A DNA stretch of 64,000 nucleotides from Acidobacteriaceae bacterium (GCA_028283625.1 JAPWKG010000015.1:1-64000), one strand, 5' to 3'. Shown: positions 55,397-63,842, counted from the first letter of the stretch. Numbers and translations: made by a program. The notes: a model not told the origin generated them from the sequence alone.

Positions 55397-56626
55397 GTGC
55401 CATCATCTACAGGGATGGTGGACGAGGTGAGTTCGGCGGGGGTGCAGAGTGGGCTATTGGCCCTTGTGCAGCACTGCGCGCGCGAGGCCGGCTTTGACCA
55501 GGCCGGTGTTGCCTCGGTCGCTCAGCCGGACGTCGCAAGCGAGCGCCGCTTTGCCGCATGGGTCGCCTCAGGGCACGCAGGCGAGATGGAGTGGTTGAAG
55601 CGGGTGAACGAGGAGGGGGAGCTGGTCCGCGGAGACCTGCGGCGTTCCATTCCCTGGGCGCGCAGCGTGATCGTATGCGCGGCGAGCTATAACGTCTCGG
55701 AGCCTCGTTCAACTGATGCGGCCGAAGGAACGCAGGGATGGATCGCACGGTATGCCTGGAGCGGAGAGCCTGCGGCGGCCTCGGACGCGCCTTCGCGGGG
55801 GAGCGATTACCATGACACGCTGCTGCTGAAGCTGCGACGCATGGAGGATCTTCTGAAGGCCGGGTATCCGACGATGGAGACACGCTGTTACGTGGATACC
55901 GGACCGATGCTGGAGCGCGATCTGGCTGCACGGGCCGGGATTGGCTGGATCGGGAAGAACACCTGTGTGTTGAACCAGCAGCTTGGTTCCTGGTTTTTGC
56001 TGGGAGCGATTGTGACTTCGTTGGAGCTGGAGCCGCAGACCGCCGCGCTGGCCGCTACGGATCGTTGCGGAAGCTGTACGCGGTGCATCGACGCTTGTCC
56101 TACGGAGGCGTTGCTGCGACCGACGGAGGAGAGTCCGGCACGGCAGATGGATGCATCCCGCTGTATCGCTTACCTGACGATCGAGAAGAAGGGAAGCATT
56201 CCGGAAGCGCTTCGTGCGTCGATGGGGCGGCAGGTGTTCGGTTGCGATATCTGTCAGGACGTATGCCCCTGGAACCGGAAGGCCCCGGTGGCCGCAACGC
56301 ACTCCTACCGCGAGGCATTGGTGAACCCCGAGCTGGACTGGTTGGGGGAGATGGATGGGCCAACGTTCAATCGTTGGTTTCGAGGCTCTCCTCTGGAGCG
56401 CACGCGACGCAAGCGGGTGCAGCGCAATGTGGCGATTGCGATGGGCAATAGTGGAGAGTTGCGCTTCGTGCCGCAACTGGAGGCCTGGAGTGCGGGAGAG
56501 GACGAGGTTCTGGCGGAAAGCGCTGCCTGGGCTCTGGACCGTTTGCAGCAGGAGCCTGGAGAGGCAGGAGAGAGTGTTACGCAGGACGCTCCGGTTTCTC
56601 GTAGCATCGAAGAACGCAATGGCTGA
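55397..56626 (+). CDS. queG: Epoxyqueuosine reductase
   Basis: 409 residues from GTG at 55397; ATG at 55415 is an alternative start. Cobalamin-binding N-terminal part (WARSVIVCAASYNV), YVDTGPMLERDLAARAGIGWIGKNTCVLN (about 175-203), and two ferredoxin-like clusters: CGSCTRCIDACPTEAL (about 224-239) and CDICQDVCPWN (about 281-291). Ends with a HEAT-like helical tail. It reduces epoxyqueuosine in tRNA to queuosine. BrkB-family gene starts inside its last codons. Confidence 0.96.
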   Translation: MPSSTGMVDEVSSAGVQSGLLALVQHCAREAGFDQAGVASVAQPDVASERRFAAWVASGHAGEMEWLKRVNEEGELVRGDLRRSIPWARSVIVCAASYNVSEPRSTDAAEGTQGWIARYAWSGEPAAASDAPSRGSDYHDTLLLKLRRMEDLLKAGYPTMETRCYVDTGPMLERDLAARAGIGWIGKNTCVLNQQLGSWFLLGAIVTSLELEPQTAALAATDRCGSCTRCIDACPTEALLRPTEESPARQMDASRCIAYLTIEKKGSIPEALRASMGRQVFGCDICQDVCPWNRKAPVAATHSYREALVNPELDWLGEMDGPTFNRWFRGSPLERTRRKRVQRNVAIAMGNSGELRFVPQLEAWSAGEDEVLAESAAWALDRLQQEPGEAGESVTQDAPVSRSIEERNG

Positions 56627-57584
56627 AGAACCGATTGGCATAACGGAACGGCAGGTGACGACGGAGGCCGAAGCTCCCAGGGCTGGATCAGAGTCGTTAT
56701 CCCCGAAGATGGAGGCGGCCACCGCCGCTCCGGTGGAGAAGAGCGGTACCTGGGCTCAGGTGAAGGCACTGGGCCGTTACATGACACGGACCGAGGTACA
56801 TACCTATGCTTTTTCGGTAGCGGCACAGGTGATCCTGAGCCTGTTTCCGTTCATTGTGCTGCTGCTGACGCTCGCGCGTCGCGTCTTTCACTCGGAGCGG
56901 ATGGTTGAGGTCGTCAGCCAGATGATGGGCCATTTTCTGCCGAACAATCAGGACTTCGTGATGAGGAATATGCGCTACGTGGCGTACTCGCACACGAATG
57001 TGAAGATCTTTTCGGTAGTCATGCTTTTTATTACGGCCACGGGCGTTTTTCTACCGCTGGAAGTGGCGCTGAACAGTGTTTGGGGCGTGAAGCAGAACCG
57101 GTCTTATCTGAAAAATCAGATTGTTTCGATCGCTCTTGCGATCGGGGTCGCGATACTGGCGATGGGGTCGGTTGCGATGAGTGCGGCGCAGCAGGCCGTG
57201 ATGAATTTTCTGTTCTTCGGGCATACCCAGAACATCGTTTTCCGGGCGCTGACGCAATCGTTCCTGACGGTTTGCGCGCTGGTGGCCAGCGTTGGATTGT
57301 TCTTCCTCATTTATTGGGGACTGCCCAATCGCAAGGTTCCGGCCCGGGCCGTACTGCCGACGGCGATGGTGATGGGAGTGCTCTGGGAGCTGGCCAAGTA
57401 CCTGTACATTCTGGCGCTGCCGCACCTGGACTTCCGCTCCGTTTACGGACCGTTCGAAGTCTCAGTAGGGCTGATGATGTGGGCGTTTCTTTCCGGTCTG
57501 CTGCTCCTGGGAGGAGCCTACGTCTCCGCTACGCGCGAAGCCCTGCGGGAAGCCCGCAGGGCGGAACGCGAAGCGGCAAATTAA
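56619..57584 (+). CDS. YihY/BrkB-family inner membrane protein
   Basis: 321 residues from ATG at 56619, overlapping the queG stop by 8 bases (ATGGCTGA), with GAAGAACGCA before it. After a soluble lead of about 50 residues come six hydrophobic helices, with VHTYAFSVAAQVILSLFPFIVLL (about 65-87) and EVALNSVWGVKQNRSYLKNQ (about 150-169) typical of the family. Older reports called it a ribonuclease (BN); later work identifies another protein, so the role remains unclear. Co-expression with queG is likely. Confidence 0.9.
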   Translation: MAEEPIGITERQVTTEAEAPRAGSESLSPKMEAATAAPVEKSGTWAQVKALGRYMTRTEVHTYAFSVAAQVILSLFPFIVLLLTLARRVFHSERMVEVVSQMMGHFLPNNQDFVMRNMRYVAYSHTNVKIFSVVMLFITATGVFLPLEVALNSVWGVKQNRSYLKNQIVSIALAIGVAILAMGSVAMSAAQQAVMNFLFFGHTQNIVFRALTQSFLTVCALVASVGLFFLIYWGLPNRKVPARAVLPTAMVMGVLWELAKYLYILALPHLDFRSVYGPFEVSVGLMMWAFLSGLLLLGGAYVSATREALREARRAEREAAN

Positions 57585-58834
57585 GGCTTCCGCAGCGTAA
57601 ACGCTTTGATCGCGATATCGTTCGGCTGCGGGCCTGCCGGCAGCAGCGTGACCAGCGTGGGTGCCGTGCTGGGCTGGGTACGAATGACCGAGACATCGGC
57701 CGAGCCGGAGTCCACGGCCAGCACCAGGTGCTCGTCTGCGGAGAAAGCCAGCGCATCTGGGTGAGAACCGGTGTGCGTGGAGGCCATCATGCGCCCATCG
57801 CCGATGGAGTACACGCTCACGGCGTCGGCTCCGAAGTTTGAGACCCAAAGGGTATCGTCAGCGGGGATGACGGTGGTCTTTGACCAACCGGTGGTCGCCG
57901 AGCGTGTCGGCTTGGAGCCGATCAGATACGTGCCTTCGACCTCGTTGGTGTAGGTCGAAATAGCAGAGATGGAGTCCGAGTCAAAGTTCGAAACGAAGAG
58001 CTCCCCGTTGCCGGGCTTGAGGGTGAGGTGCACCGGGGTGCGGCCCACGTCGAGCATGTCGAGTTTGAAGTCGTGGGTCAGCGAGGGGTCCTGCTTGCCA
58101 CGGTACGAGTCGGCATCGGCTGCCAGCCAGACATCCATGACCTGATGGCCGCCGGAGCAGGCCACAAAGGCCTTTGAGCCAAAGCTTGGGTAATCGGGGG
58201 AATCGGCTTCAACGACGAGATCTGTGGCCCCGGGACATCCGCTGAAGGAGTCGCGGAAGGTCAGCGGGTGTTGCGCATCCTCCGGGTTGACGGTATAGAC
58301 CGAAAGCGATCCGGCGAGGCGGTTGCTCACCACCAGCGTTTTGCCATCCTGCGAGAGGCGGGCCAGGCCGGGAGCTTCCCCTGTAGCCACTTGCGCAATC
58401 TCGCGACGGCTGTCCAGATCAAGGACAGAGACGGTGTTGGAGCCGGAGTTCGGAACGTACGCGCGTTTGCCATCGGAGGAAACCTCGATGGAGTAAGGCT
58501 GGTGTTGTACGCCGATCGTTGCTTCAATGCGGTTCAGCTCGGTGTTGATGACCGTAACGGTATTCGAACCGCTGTTGACCGCATAGACCTCGTTCCGTTG
58601 TGGATTGGCCGCGATGCCGGTCGGGTTTTTACCAACCGGTAGTGTACGGTCGCGCCGAAGGTAGACCAGATCCAGAACCGTGACGGAGTTGCCGCCCCCG
58701 TCTGTGACGTAGGCGTACTCGCGGTAGTTGTCCGGATAGCTGGGAAAACGGTTGCGATGGCAGCCGGTAAAGACCAGCGCGATCGAGCAGGCCGCCAAGG
58801 TGCGGCGAAGAGGAAATGGAGTGGTAGAGCGCAC
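57581..58834 (-). CDS. YncE-like seven-bladed beta-propeller lipoprotein
   Basis: 417 residues from GTG at 58834. No ATG is available; a TTG at 58912 would add 26 residues. The chosen start gives a typical lipoprotein signal ending VFTGC. Repeats follow the YncE/YVTN pattern (YAYVTDGGGNSVTVLDL, EVYAVNSGSNTVTVINTELNRIEATIGV, RAYVPNSGSNTVSVLDL, LWVSNFGADAVSVYSI). The fold binds DNA, metals or partner proteins; function here unknown. Stop codon overlaps that of the convergent BrkB gene. Confidence 0.82.
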   Translation of the reverse strand: MRSTTPFPLRRTLAACSIALVFTGCHRNRFPSYPDNYREYAYVTDGGGNSVTVLDLVYLRRDRTLPVGKNPTGIAANPQRNEVYAVNSGSNTVTVINTELNRIEATIGVQHQPYSIEVSSDGKRAYVPNSGSNTVSVLDLDSRREIAQVATGEAPGLARLSQDGKTLVVSNRLAGSLSVYTVNPEDAQHPLTFRDSFSGCPGATDLVVEADSPDYPSFGSKAFVACSGGHQVMDVWLAADADSYRGKQDPSLTHDFKLDMLDVGRTPVHLTLKPGNGELFVSNFDSDSISAISTYTNEVEGTYLIGSKPTRSATTGWSKTTVIPADDTLWVSNFGADAVSVYSIGDGRMMASTHTGSHPDALAFSADEHLVLAVDSGSADVSVIRTQPSTAPTLVTLLPAGPQPNDIAIKAFTLRKP

Positions 58835-58942
58835 TGGGTTCAAGTGTAGGCAGGCCGCACTCCGGACGCAATTGCGCGGAGGGTTCGCGGGGAATTTTCT
58901 GAGCGGCCGCAACTTTCTGACCGCAGGTTGGTTTATCGATAC

Positions 58943-59038
58943 AGCACGGCAACATCAGCCTCGTTCGAGGCGCCGGGCTAACGTATGACTCCTCGGACAA
59001 CGGAGCTGGATTGCGACCCCGGCTCCGTTGCTTTTTTT
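58943..59038 (+). ncRNA. Candidate small RNA, plus strand, ending in a Rho-independent terminator
   Basis: The region has a nested hairpin: AGC-A-CGGC (58943-58950), a one-sided loop AACATCA, GCCTCG-TT-CGAGGC (58958-58971), GCCG-G-GCT (58972-58979). It is followed by TAACGTATGACTCC and a strong terminator. CTCC at 58990 could pair alternatively with GGAG of the terminator stem. No plus-strand gene explains the terminator, so a free-standing RNA of about 95 bases is suggested. The promoter is not clear. Confidence 0.4.
58998..59038 (+). terminator. Strong plus-strand terminator without a plus-strand gene
   Basis: CAACGGAGC (58998-59006) pairs with GCTCCGTTG (59022-59030), 15-base loop, followed by C and T7. 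On minus the stem is followed by mixed bases only, so it is oriented for plus transcription. Confidence 0.75.
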
Positions 59039-59165
59039 AAGCGCCGGGACGAGATTTACGCCATGCCGCCAGCAACCAAAGAGCATAGCCGAACTGCAGG
59101 AGCCATACGACGCAGAAAGCGTAAACGGTGTGGCGTTCGGAGAGCGTTTGGAACGGGATATGCAT
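59037..59165 (-). CDS. ccmD: CcmD-like small haem-exporter membrane protein
   Basis: 42 residues (MHIPFQTLSERHTVYAFC... WLLAAWRKSRPGA), one membrane helix (about 14-35) followed by a basic tail. The start overlaps the ccmC stop by one base (TAATG), and size, single helix and position right after ccmC fit CcmD, which stabilises the CcmABC complex and helps release haem-loaded CcmE. Sequence conservation in this family is weak, so the call rests on context. Confidence 0.75.
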   Translation of the reverse strand: MHIPFQTLSERHTVYAFCVVWLLQFGYALWLLAAWRKSRPGA

Positions 59166-59884
59166 TAGAGCGCTCCTTCGTCAGCGGCAAGTAGCTCATA
59201 GCTATCGCCGATCTGCTGAGCCTGGCGGCGACGCTCAAGAGCGTAGCGGCAGCCAAGCAGGAAGAGTCCCCAGAGTAGAAAAGCAGCAACGTTCCAGAGC
59301 ACGGCCGGGACCATGGAAGGATCGATGCCGGAGTCCTGCCCACCGCCGAAGACAGGGGCGGGGTGCTGCGTGCGCCACCAGCGGATGGACTCAAAGCAGA
59401 TAGGGATGTCGACCGCGGCAAAGATGGCGAGTACCGCTGCCAGCAGAGGCGTGGTGTTGCCGTTGGAGAGGCGGCGCAGCAGCAGGTAGCTGACGTAGAG
59501 CAGCCACAGCAGCAGGTATGTGGTCAGGCGTGCATCCCAGGTCCACCAGATACCCCAGGCCGCGCGTCCCCAGAGCACGCCCGTTGCCAGGCCGATGGTG
59601 GTGTAGAGCACGGTTAGTTCGCAGCTGGCAACGGCAAAGGCGTCGGCCTTGGCGGCGCGAACCGGGTTGTTCTTTCTCCAGGCCAGATACAGCAGCGAGG
59701 CGCCACAGTTCAGGTAAGGAAAAAGGAAGCTCAGAATCGTGTGCGGGAAGTGATAGAAGAAAACCCGGTAGAGATTGCCCATCGTCGCTTCGGTTGGTGC
59801 GGCCATGGCCTGATAGAAGCCGAAGGCCATAACGGCGAGGCACACAACGAGCGAAGGCAGTGCGAGTTTGGAAGCTCTGTTCAC
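59165..59884 (-). CDS. ccmC: Haem exporter permease CcmC
   Basis: 239 residues, six hydrophobic helices. The haem-handling tryptophan motif WGIWWTWDARLT is at about 110-121, with conserved His in FYHFPH (about 43-48). It presents haem to CcmE for covalent attachment in the periplasm. The gene follows ccmB by 39 bases and overlaps ccmD. Confidence 0.94.
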   Translation of the reverse strand: MNRASKLALPSLVVCLAVMAFGFYQAMAAPTEATMGNLYRVFFYHFPHTILSFLFPYLNCGASLLYLAWRKNNPVRAAKADAFAVASCELTVLYTTIGLATGVLWGRAAWGIWWTWDARLTTYLLLWLLYVSYLLLRRLSNGNTTPLLAAVLAIFAAVDIPICFESIRWWRTQHPAPVFGGGQDSGIDPSMVPAVLWNVAAFLLWGLFLLGCRYALERRRQAQQIGDSYELLAADEGAL

Positions 59885-59923
59885 TCCATTGATTTTAACG
59901 CGCAGTTCGGCGCGAGACGTTCG

Positions 59924-60595
59924 CTAATCAGCCTGAAGGATCAGTTCGAAGGTCAGCACGCAGACCGTGGTGAAGATGATGGCGTAGGCAATCAGCACCT
60001 TTAGCCACAGGTTCGGCAGGAACTCGCCGGTCAAAACCGCGGTGGTGGCCTGCACCATCGCCAGCAGCGCAGGCATGGCGATGGGGAAGAGCAGGAGGGG
60101 GAGCAGCAGCTCGCGATTACGAGAGCGCAGGCTGAGTGCAGCGAAAAAGGTACCGTTGCAAACCAGCGCCCAGGTGCCCAGGGGCAGAATGATGAGCAGC
60201 AGCCAGCTTTCTCCTAGCGGATGCAGGTTGTAGAACAGCGTAAATACGGGAGCCAGGACGAGCTCCACTGCGGTGACGAAGAGGAAGTTCGCCAGCGCCT
60301 TGCCGACAAAAAGGGATGATGCCGGCGAGGGGGCCAACCGTTGCGCTTCAAGGGAGTTGTTGCGCAGCTCGCGGGCCCAGGACTGGTTGAGCGCAGTCAT
60401 GGCCGCAAAGAGCAGGCCCACCCAGAGCAGGCCACCGGAGATCTGGCGCGCAATGCTGGGGTAGGCCGTGGGGTCAAAGGCCAGAGAAAAGACGACGCTC
60501 ACCAGTAAGGTGAAAAAGAGCATACCGTTGAGCGACTCTTTGGTGCGCCACTCAATACGCAGATCCTTGCGCAGATGCGCCATGACATGGCCCAT
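59924..60595 (-). CDS. ccmB: Haem exporter permease CcmB
   Basis: 223 residues from ATG at 60595; a TTG nine bases upstream overlaps the ybaK stop and is less likely. About six helices. Family segments: LRKDLRIEWRTKESLNGMLFFTLLVSVVFSLAF, GLLWVGLLFAAMTALNQSW and LLLPLLLFPIAMPALL. Together with CcmA it forms the ABC exporter that drives haem release from CcmC-CcmE. Confidence 0.93.
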   Translation of the reverse strand: MGHVMAHLRKDLRIEWRTKESLNGMLFFTLLVSVVFSLAFDPTAYPSIARQISGGLLWVGLLFAAMTALNQSWARELRNNSLEAQRLAPSPASSLFVGKALANFLFVTAVELVLAPVFTLFYNLHPLGESWLLLIILPLGTWALVCNGTFFAALSLRSRNRELLLPLLLFPIAMPALLAMVQATTAVLTGEFLPNLWLKVLIAYAIIFTTVCVLTFELILQAD

Positions 60596-60600
60596 GTAGC

Positions 60601-61098
60601 TCAATGCGTCGGCTCCTTGGTGAGATCGGCAATCTCTGCGCCGGAGGCGCGCAGGTAGTCCTCGGGGGCGAGCGTGAGTTGCAGGCCGCGCTGGCCGGCG
60701 GAGACGCAGATCTGATCAAAGAGCTCGATGGTCTCGTCAGCAAAGGCGCGGAACGGTTTTTTGGCAGCCATCACGGTAACGCCGCCGCGGATATAGCCGG
60801 TTAGATGTTCGACATCTTTCAGAGCGGCAAGCTCGACCTTGCGCACGCCAGCAGCGGAGGCAAGCTTTTTCAGATCGAGTTCAGAGTTACCAGGCAGTAC
60901 GGCGAAGAGGTGTTCTCCGTCGCTGGCACGGGTTACGAGTGTCTTGAAGACTTGTTCGACAGGCATGCCTACTTTAGCTGCGACGTTGGGGGCGCTGAGG
61001 TCGTTCAGGTCCACTTCGTAGGCACGCAGCTCGTAGTCGATGCCGAGGGCATCGAGCGCTCGGGCGGCGTTGGTTTTGCTGGCTTTCGGCGTGCTCAT
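60601..61098 (-). CDS. ybaK: YbaK/EbsC-type Cys-tRNA(Pro) deacylase
   Basis: 165 residues. NAARALDALGIDYELRAYEVD, VFKTLVTRASDGEHLFAVLPGNSELDLKKLASAAGVRK, GYIRGGVTVMAAKKPFRAFADETIELFDQI (about 100-130). Hydrolyses Cys wrongly attached to tRNA-Pro. It lies between ccmA and ccmB, overlapping ccmA by 4 bases (ATGA), an unusual place for a translation-quality gene. Confidence 0.94.
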   Translation of the reverse strand: MSTPKASKTNAARALDALGIDYELRAYEVDLNDLSAPNVAAKVGMPVEQVFKTLVTRASDGEHLFAVLPGNSELDLKKLASAAGVRKVELAALKDVEHLTGYIRGGVTVMAAKKPFRAFADETIELFDQICVSAGQRGLQLTLAPEDYLRASGAEIADLTKEPTH

Positions 61099-61775
61099 GC
61101 GGTGGGTCCCGTCTGGCTTACGATGCGTCCGGCACTCATGTGAATGGTGTTTCCAGCAAGAGGCTGCGCCAATTCCGCCTGGTGCGTGGTGAGCAGAAGT
61201 GTGCGCGCCACGCCGTTGGATCCCGGTGTTGCCAGGTATTGCTGTAGTCGTTGCACCATCGCTTTGGCAGAGTGGACGTCGAGGTTCGAGAACGGTTCGT
61301 CGAGCAGCAGCAGGTCCGGCGAGGTCATGAGCGTGCGTGCCAGCGCGGCGCGCTGCCGCATGCCCTGGGAGTACTCTCCAATGCGGCGCGGGTTGGCTGG
61401 GTCAAGTCCGACAGCCTGCAGTGACTCTGCCGGAGGGGTCAGCGATGAGTAGCCGCCATAGAGCGTTGCGAAGTATTCGAGGTTTTCGCGCGCGGTCATT
61501 TCGTCGTACAGCATGGTCGCGTGGCTCATGTATGCGAGTCGCTCACGAATATCAAGCGGTGCTTCACCGAAGACGCGTACTGAGCCGAGGCTTGGTGCGG
61601 CCAGACCGGCAATGATGCGCAGCAGGGTGGACTTTCCTGCGCCATTCTCCCCGAGCAGAACGACAGAAGAGCCTGCCGGAAGCGTGAGTGATACGTCGCG
61701 CAACGCCGCGAAGCCACCGTACAAACGTGCACAGCGTTCGAGAACAACAGCGGGAGCTTGGGTAGCGGCGTTCAA
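61095..61775 (-). CDS. ccmA: Haem exporter ATPase CcmA
   Basis: 226 residues. Walker A LGENGAGKSTLLR (about 41-53), Q-loop region MSHATMLYDEMTARENLEYFATLYGG, ABC signature YSQGMRQRAALAR (about 138-150), Walker B DLLLLDEPFSNLD. First gene of the ccm operon ccmA-ybaK-ccmB-ccmC-ccmD. A 92-base divergent region separates it from the M20 peptidase. Confidence 0.93.
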   Translation of the reverse strand: MNAATQAPAVVLERCARLYGGFAALRDVSLTLPAGSSVVLLGENGAGKSTLLRIIAGLAAPSLGSVRVFGEAPLDIRERLAYMSHATMLYDEMTARENLEYFATLYGGYSSLTPPAESLQAVGLDPANPRRIGEYSQGMRQRAALARTLMTSPDLLLLDEPFSNLDVHSAKAMVQRLQQYLATPGSNGVARTLLLTTHQAELAQPLAGNTIHMSAGRIVSQTGPTA

Positions 61776-61867
61776 CGGCGTATACGGAGGCGGTGCGCAA
61801 AAAACGCTTGTAGAAACAAGCCTCTATGCGAGTATAGAGCGATCAAACCCATGAGAGGTGATTGAGG

Positions 61868-63301
61868 ATGCGGCTTGGCATGGCGGCGGTGTGTTTCGCG
61901 GTGGCGATTTGCGGCAATGCAGGTGCGCAGAGTGTTCCTTCTCCGGCAGGAGAGGCCGGGTTGTCTCATCAGGTACTGAAGACGCTGATCGAAACCGATA
62001 CAACGCATCGTTCGGGCTCGACTACGGTGTTGGAGGGGAAGATTCGCACGATGCTGCTCGATGCGGGCTTTCCTGCGGCGGATATCGTGGTGGATGGTCC
62101 TACGGAGAACCGGGGCAATCTGGTGGTGCGCTATCGTGCAGCGCATGCGGTGAAGAAGCCATTGCTGATCATCATCCACCTGGATGTGGTGGAGGCGTTG
62201 CGCGCGGATTGGACGATGGACCCGTTCGTGCTGCAGGTGAAGGATGGTTATTTTTATGGTCGCGGTACGCAGGATGTGAAGGGCAATGCGGCAGCGTTTC
62301 TGACTGCATTTCTTGAGCTGCAACGCTCCCGATGGACGCCGAAACGCGACGTCATTCTGGCGCTGACCGCTGATGAAGAAGGCGGCGCCCATAACGGGGT
62401 GGCCTGGTTGTTGGAGCATCGTCCCGAGCTGGTGCAGGCCGAGGCGGTAATCAATCCGGACATGGGAGGATTGTTGCTGCGCGGGGGCAAGCCAGCAGAG
62501 ATGGCTGTTGAGGCAACGGAGAAAACCTATGCAGACTTTCTCTTTCGTGCAACCAATCCCGGGGGGCACAGCTCGCTGCCCACTCCGGAGAACGCCCTCT
62601 ATGAAGTTGCAGATGCGTTGGGGCGGCTGGAGCGTGCGCCATTTCCGGTAGAGCTGAATGCAATTACGCATGCCTATTACGTTGAGGAGCAAAAACTGGC
62701 CAATCCAGAGCGAGCAGCGTTGATCGCCCGGTTGTTGCAGCGCGGGACAGAGGAACAGGCCGCAGCCGAGCTTTCTGCAAAGTACCCCTGGGATAATGCG
62801 ATTTTGCGCACAACGTGCGTGGCGACGATGATGCAGGCAGGGCATGCACCCAACGCACTGCCGGGAACAGCATCCGCCAATGTGAATTGCAGGATTTTGC
62901 CTGGTCACTCAGCAGAGGAGGTGCGGAAGCGTTTGGTGGCGATTGCAGATGACCCGAAGGTTCAGGTGCTGTACCGGGCCGAGGATGACTCCGAGAGTGC
63001 GACTGCTCCTACGCGGCTCACGGTGGCACCGCCTCCTCCGCGGAAGGACATCATGGATTCCTTGCACGTCGCAATGGACGCGTTGCATTGGAATGTACCG
63101 GTCTTGCCCATAATGGAGGCCGGTGCCAGTGATTCGATCTACACCGCAAACGCAGGGATGCCGAGCTATGGATTCTCCGGCATCGGTGTGGAGAGTGGAG
63201 ATGAGCGCGCACATGGGAGGGACGAGAGAATTCTCGTCTCGTCGTACGATCAGGGCGTTGTGTTTACGCGAGTGCTGGTGAAGGCGCTGGGAGAGAGTTG
63301 A
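61868..63301 (+). CDS. Secreted M20 family zinc peptidase
   Basis: 477 residues from ATG at 61868, with AGAGGTGA six bases before. Signal peptide LGMAAVCFAVAICGNAGAQ. Metal ligands: His-Leu-Asp in IIIHLDVVEA (about 98-107), Asp in GRGTQDVKG, Glu pair in TADEEGGAHNG (about 160-170), Asp in VINPDMGG; dimerisation domain starts near NPGGHSSLPT (about 228). A dipeptidase or carboxypeptidase is likely. Two hairpins follow the gene, the first including the stop codon. Confidence 0.92.
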   Translation: MRLGMAAVCFAVAICGNAGAQSVPSPAGEAGLSHQVLKTLIETDTTHRSGSTTVLEGKIRTMLLDAGFPAADIVVDGPTENRGNLVVRYRAAHAVKKPLLIIIHLDVVEALRADWTMDPFVLQVKDGYFYGRGTQDVKGNAAAFLTAFLELQRSRWTPKRDVILALTADEEGGAHNGVAWLLEHRPELVQAEAVINPDMGGLLLRGGKPAEMAVEATEKTYADFLFRATNPGGHSSLPTPENALYEVADALGRLERAPFPVELNAITHAYYVEEQKLANPERAALIARLLQRGTEEQAAAELSAKYPWDNAILRTTCVATMMQAGHAPNALPGTASANVNCRILPGHSAEEVRKRLVAIADDPKVQVLYRAEDDSESATAPTRLTVAPPPPRKDIMDSLHVAMDALHWNVPVLPIMEAGASDSIYTANAGMPSYGFSGIGVESGDERAHGRDERILVSSYDQGVVFTRVLVKALGES

Positions 63302-63328
63302 GCTTCTGCGGCGGCGCAGAAGCTCAAC
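63297..63328 (+). repeat. 13-bp hairpin overlapping the M20 stop codon
   Basis: GTTGAGCTTCTGC (63297-63309), loop GGCGGC, GCAGAAGCTCAAC (63316-63328), perfect. No T-run follows; a terminator hairpin comes 8 bases later. Confidence 0.6.
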
Positions 63329-63335
63329 GAGCAGA

Positions 63336-63365
63336 AAAAGCCCCCAGCCAAAGCTGAGGGCTTTT
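63336..63365. terminator. Bidirectional terminator, M20 peptidase / ccmE
   Basis: AAAAGCCC-C-CAGC, loop CAAA, GCTG-A-GGGCTTTT: 12 pairs with one C-A mismatch; A-run before and T-run after allow use by both convergent genes. Confidence 0.85.
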
Positions 63366-63374
63366 CTGTGATGG

Positions 63375-63830
63375 TTAGGCTGCTTTTGCCGCCAGGGGAG
63401 CGGTATTCCCGGTGGGCGTCTGACCAGGTTTGGCCGGAGCGTATTTCGAAGCGCATTTGGCCTGCAACTGGGAGGCGTGAAAGACGCCGTCGCGTCCGTA
63501 GGTGCCGATGGCAAGAGCCTGAGCATCGTCCTTGAAGCTGTCCGGGGGAGGCTCGGCGCCTTTGTAGTCGACACGGATGGTTTTATCGAGCTCAACGAGG
63601 GTGAACGTGGCATTTGTGCCCACGCGCTCGATGGAGCCGGGCTGCACGTTGCCGGCGACACGCAGATTTTTGGAGTACGCCTTATTGCCCATCTTTTGCA
63701 GCTCTGCGATGGTGACGTAGTAGCTCTTGGAGTCGCGCGAGCCGGAGATGGCCAGCCACGCTACGGTTGCGAGCACGATAACGCCCGCTACGATGAACTT
63801 CGTCGGGGATTGTTGTTTGCTGCTTTGCAT
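63375..63830 (-). CDS. ccmE: Cytochrome c maturation protein CcmE, cysteine type
   Basis: 151 residues. One N-terminal membrane anchor (FIVAGVIVLATVAWLAISG, about 12-30), then the OB-fold with LRVAGNVQPGSIERV, TFTLVELDKTIRVDYKG and GTYGRDGVFHASQLQAKCASKYAP. The usual haem-binding His of the HxxxY motif is replaced by Cys: Cys126-x-x-x-Tyr130. This is the CxxxY form known from some delta-proteobacteria, Gram-positives and archaea. It carries haem from CcmC to the apocytochrome. The Pro/Ala-rich tail follows. Separate from the ccmABCD operon, 2 kb away. Confidence 0.93.
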   Translation of the reverse strand: MQSSKQQSPTKFIVAGVIVLATVAWLAISGSRDSKSYYVTIAELQKMGNKAYSKNLRVAGNVQPGSIERVGTNATFTLVELDKTIRVDYKGAEPPPDSFKDDAQALAIGTYGRDGVFHASQLQAKCASKYAPAKPGQTPTGNTAPLAAKAA

Positions 63831-63842
63831 TTCCGCTCTGCC

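Noticed and set aside
58943..59038. Fluoride riboswitch
   Set aside because: The TATGACTCCT stretch resembles the 3' part of that consensus, but the 5' GG-x-GATGG part is missing and no fluoride exporter follows on plus.
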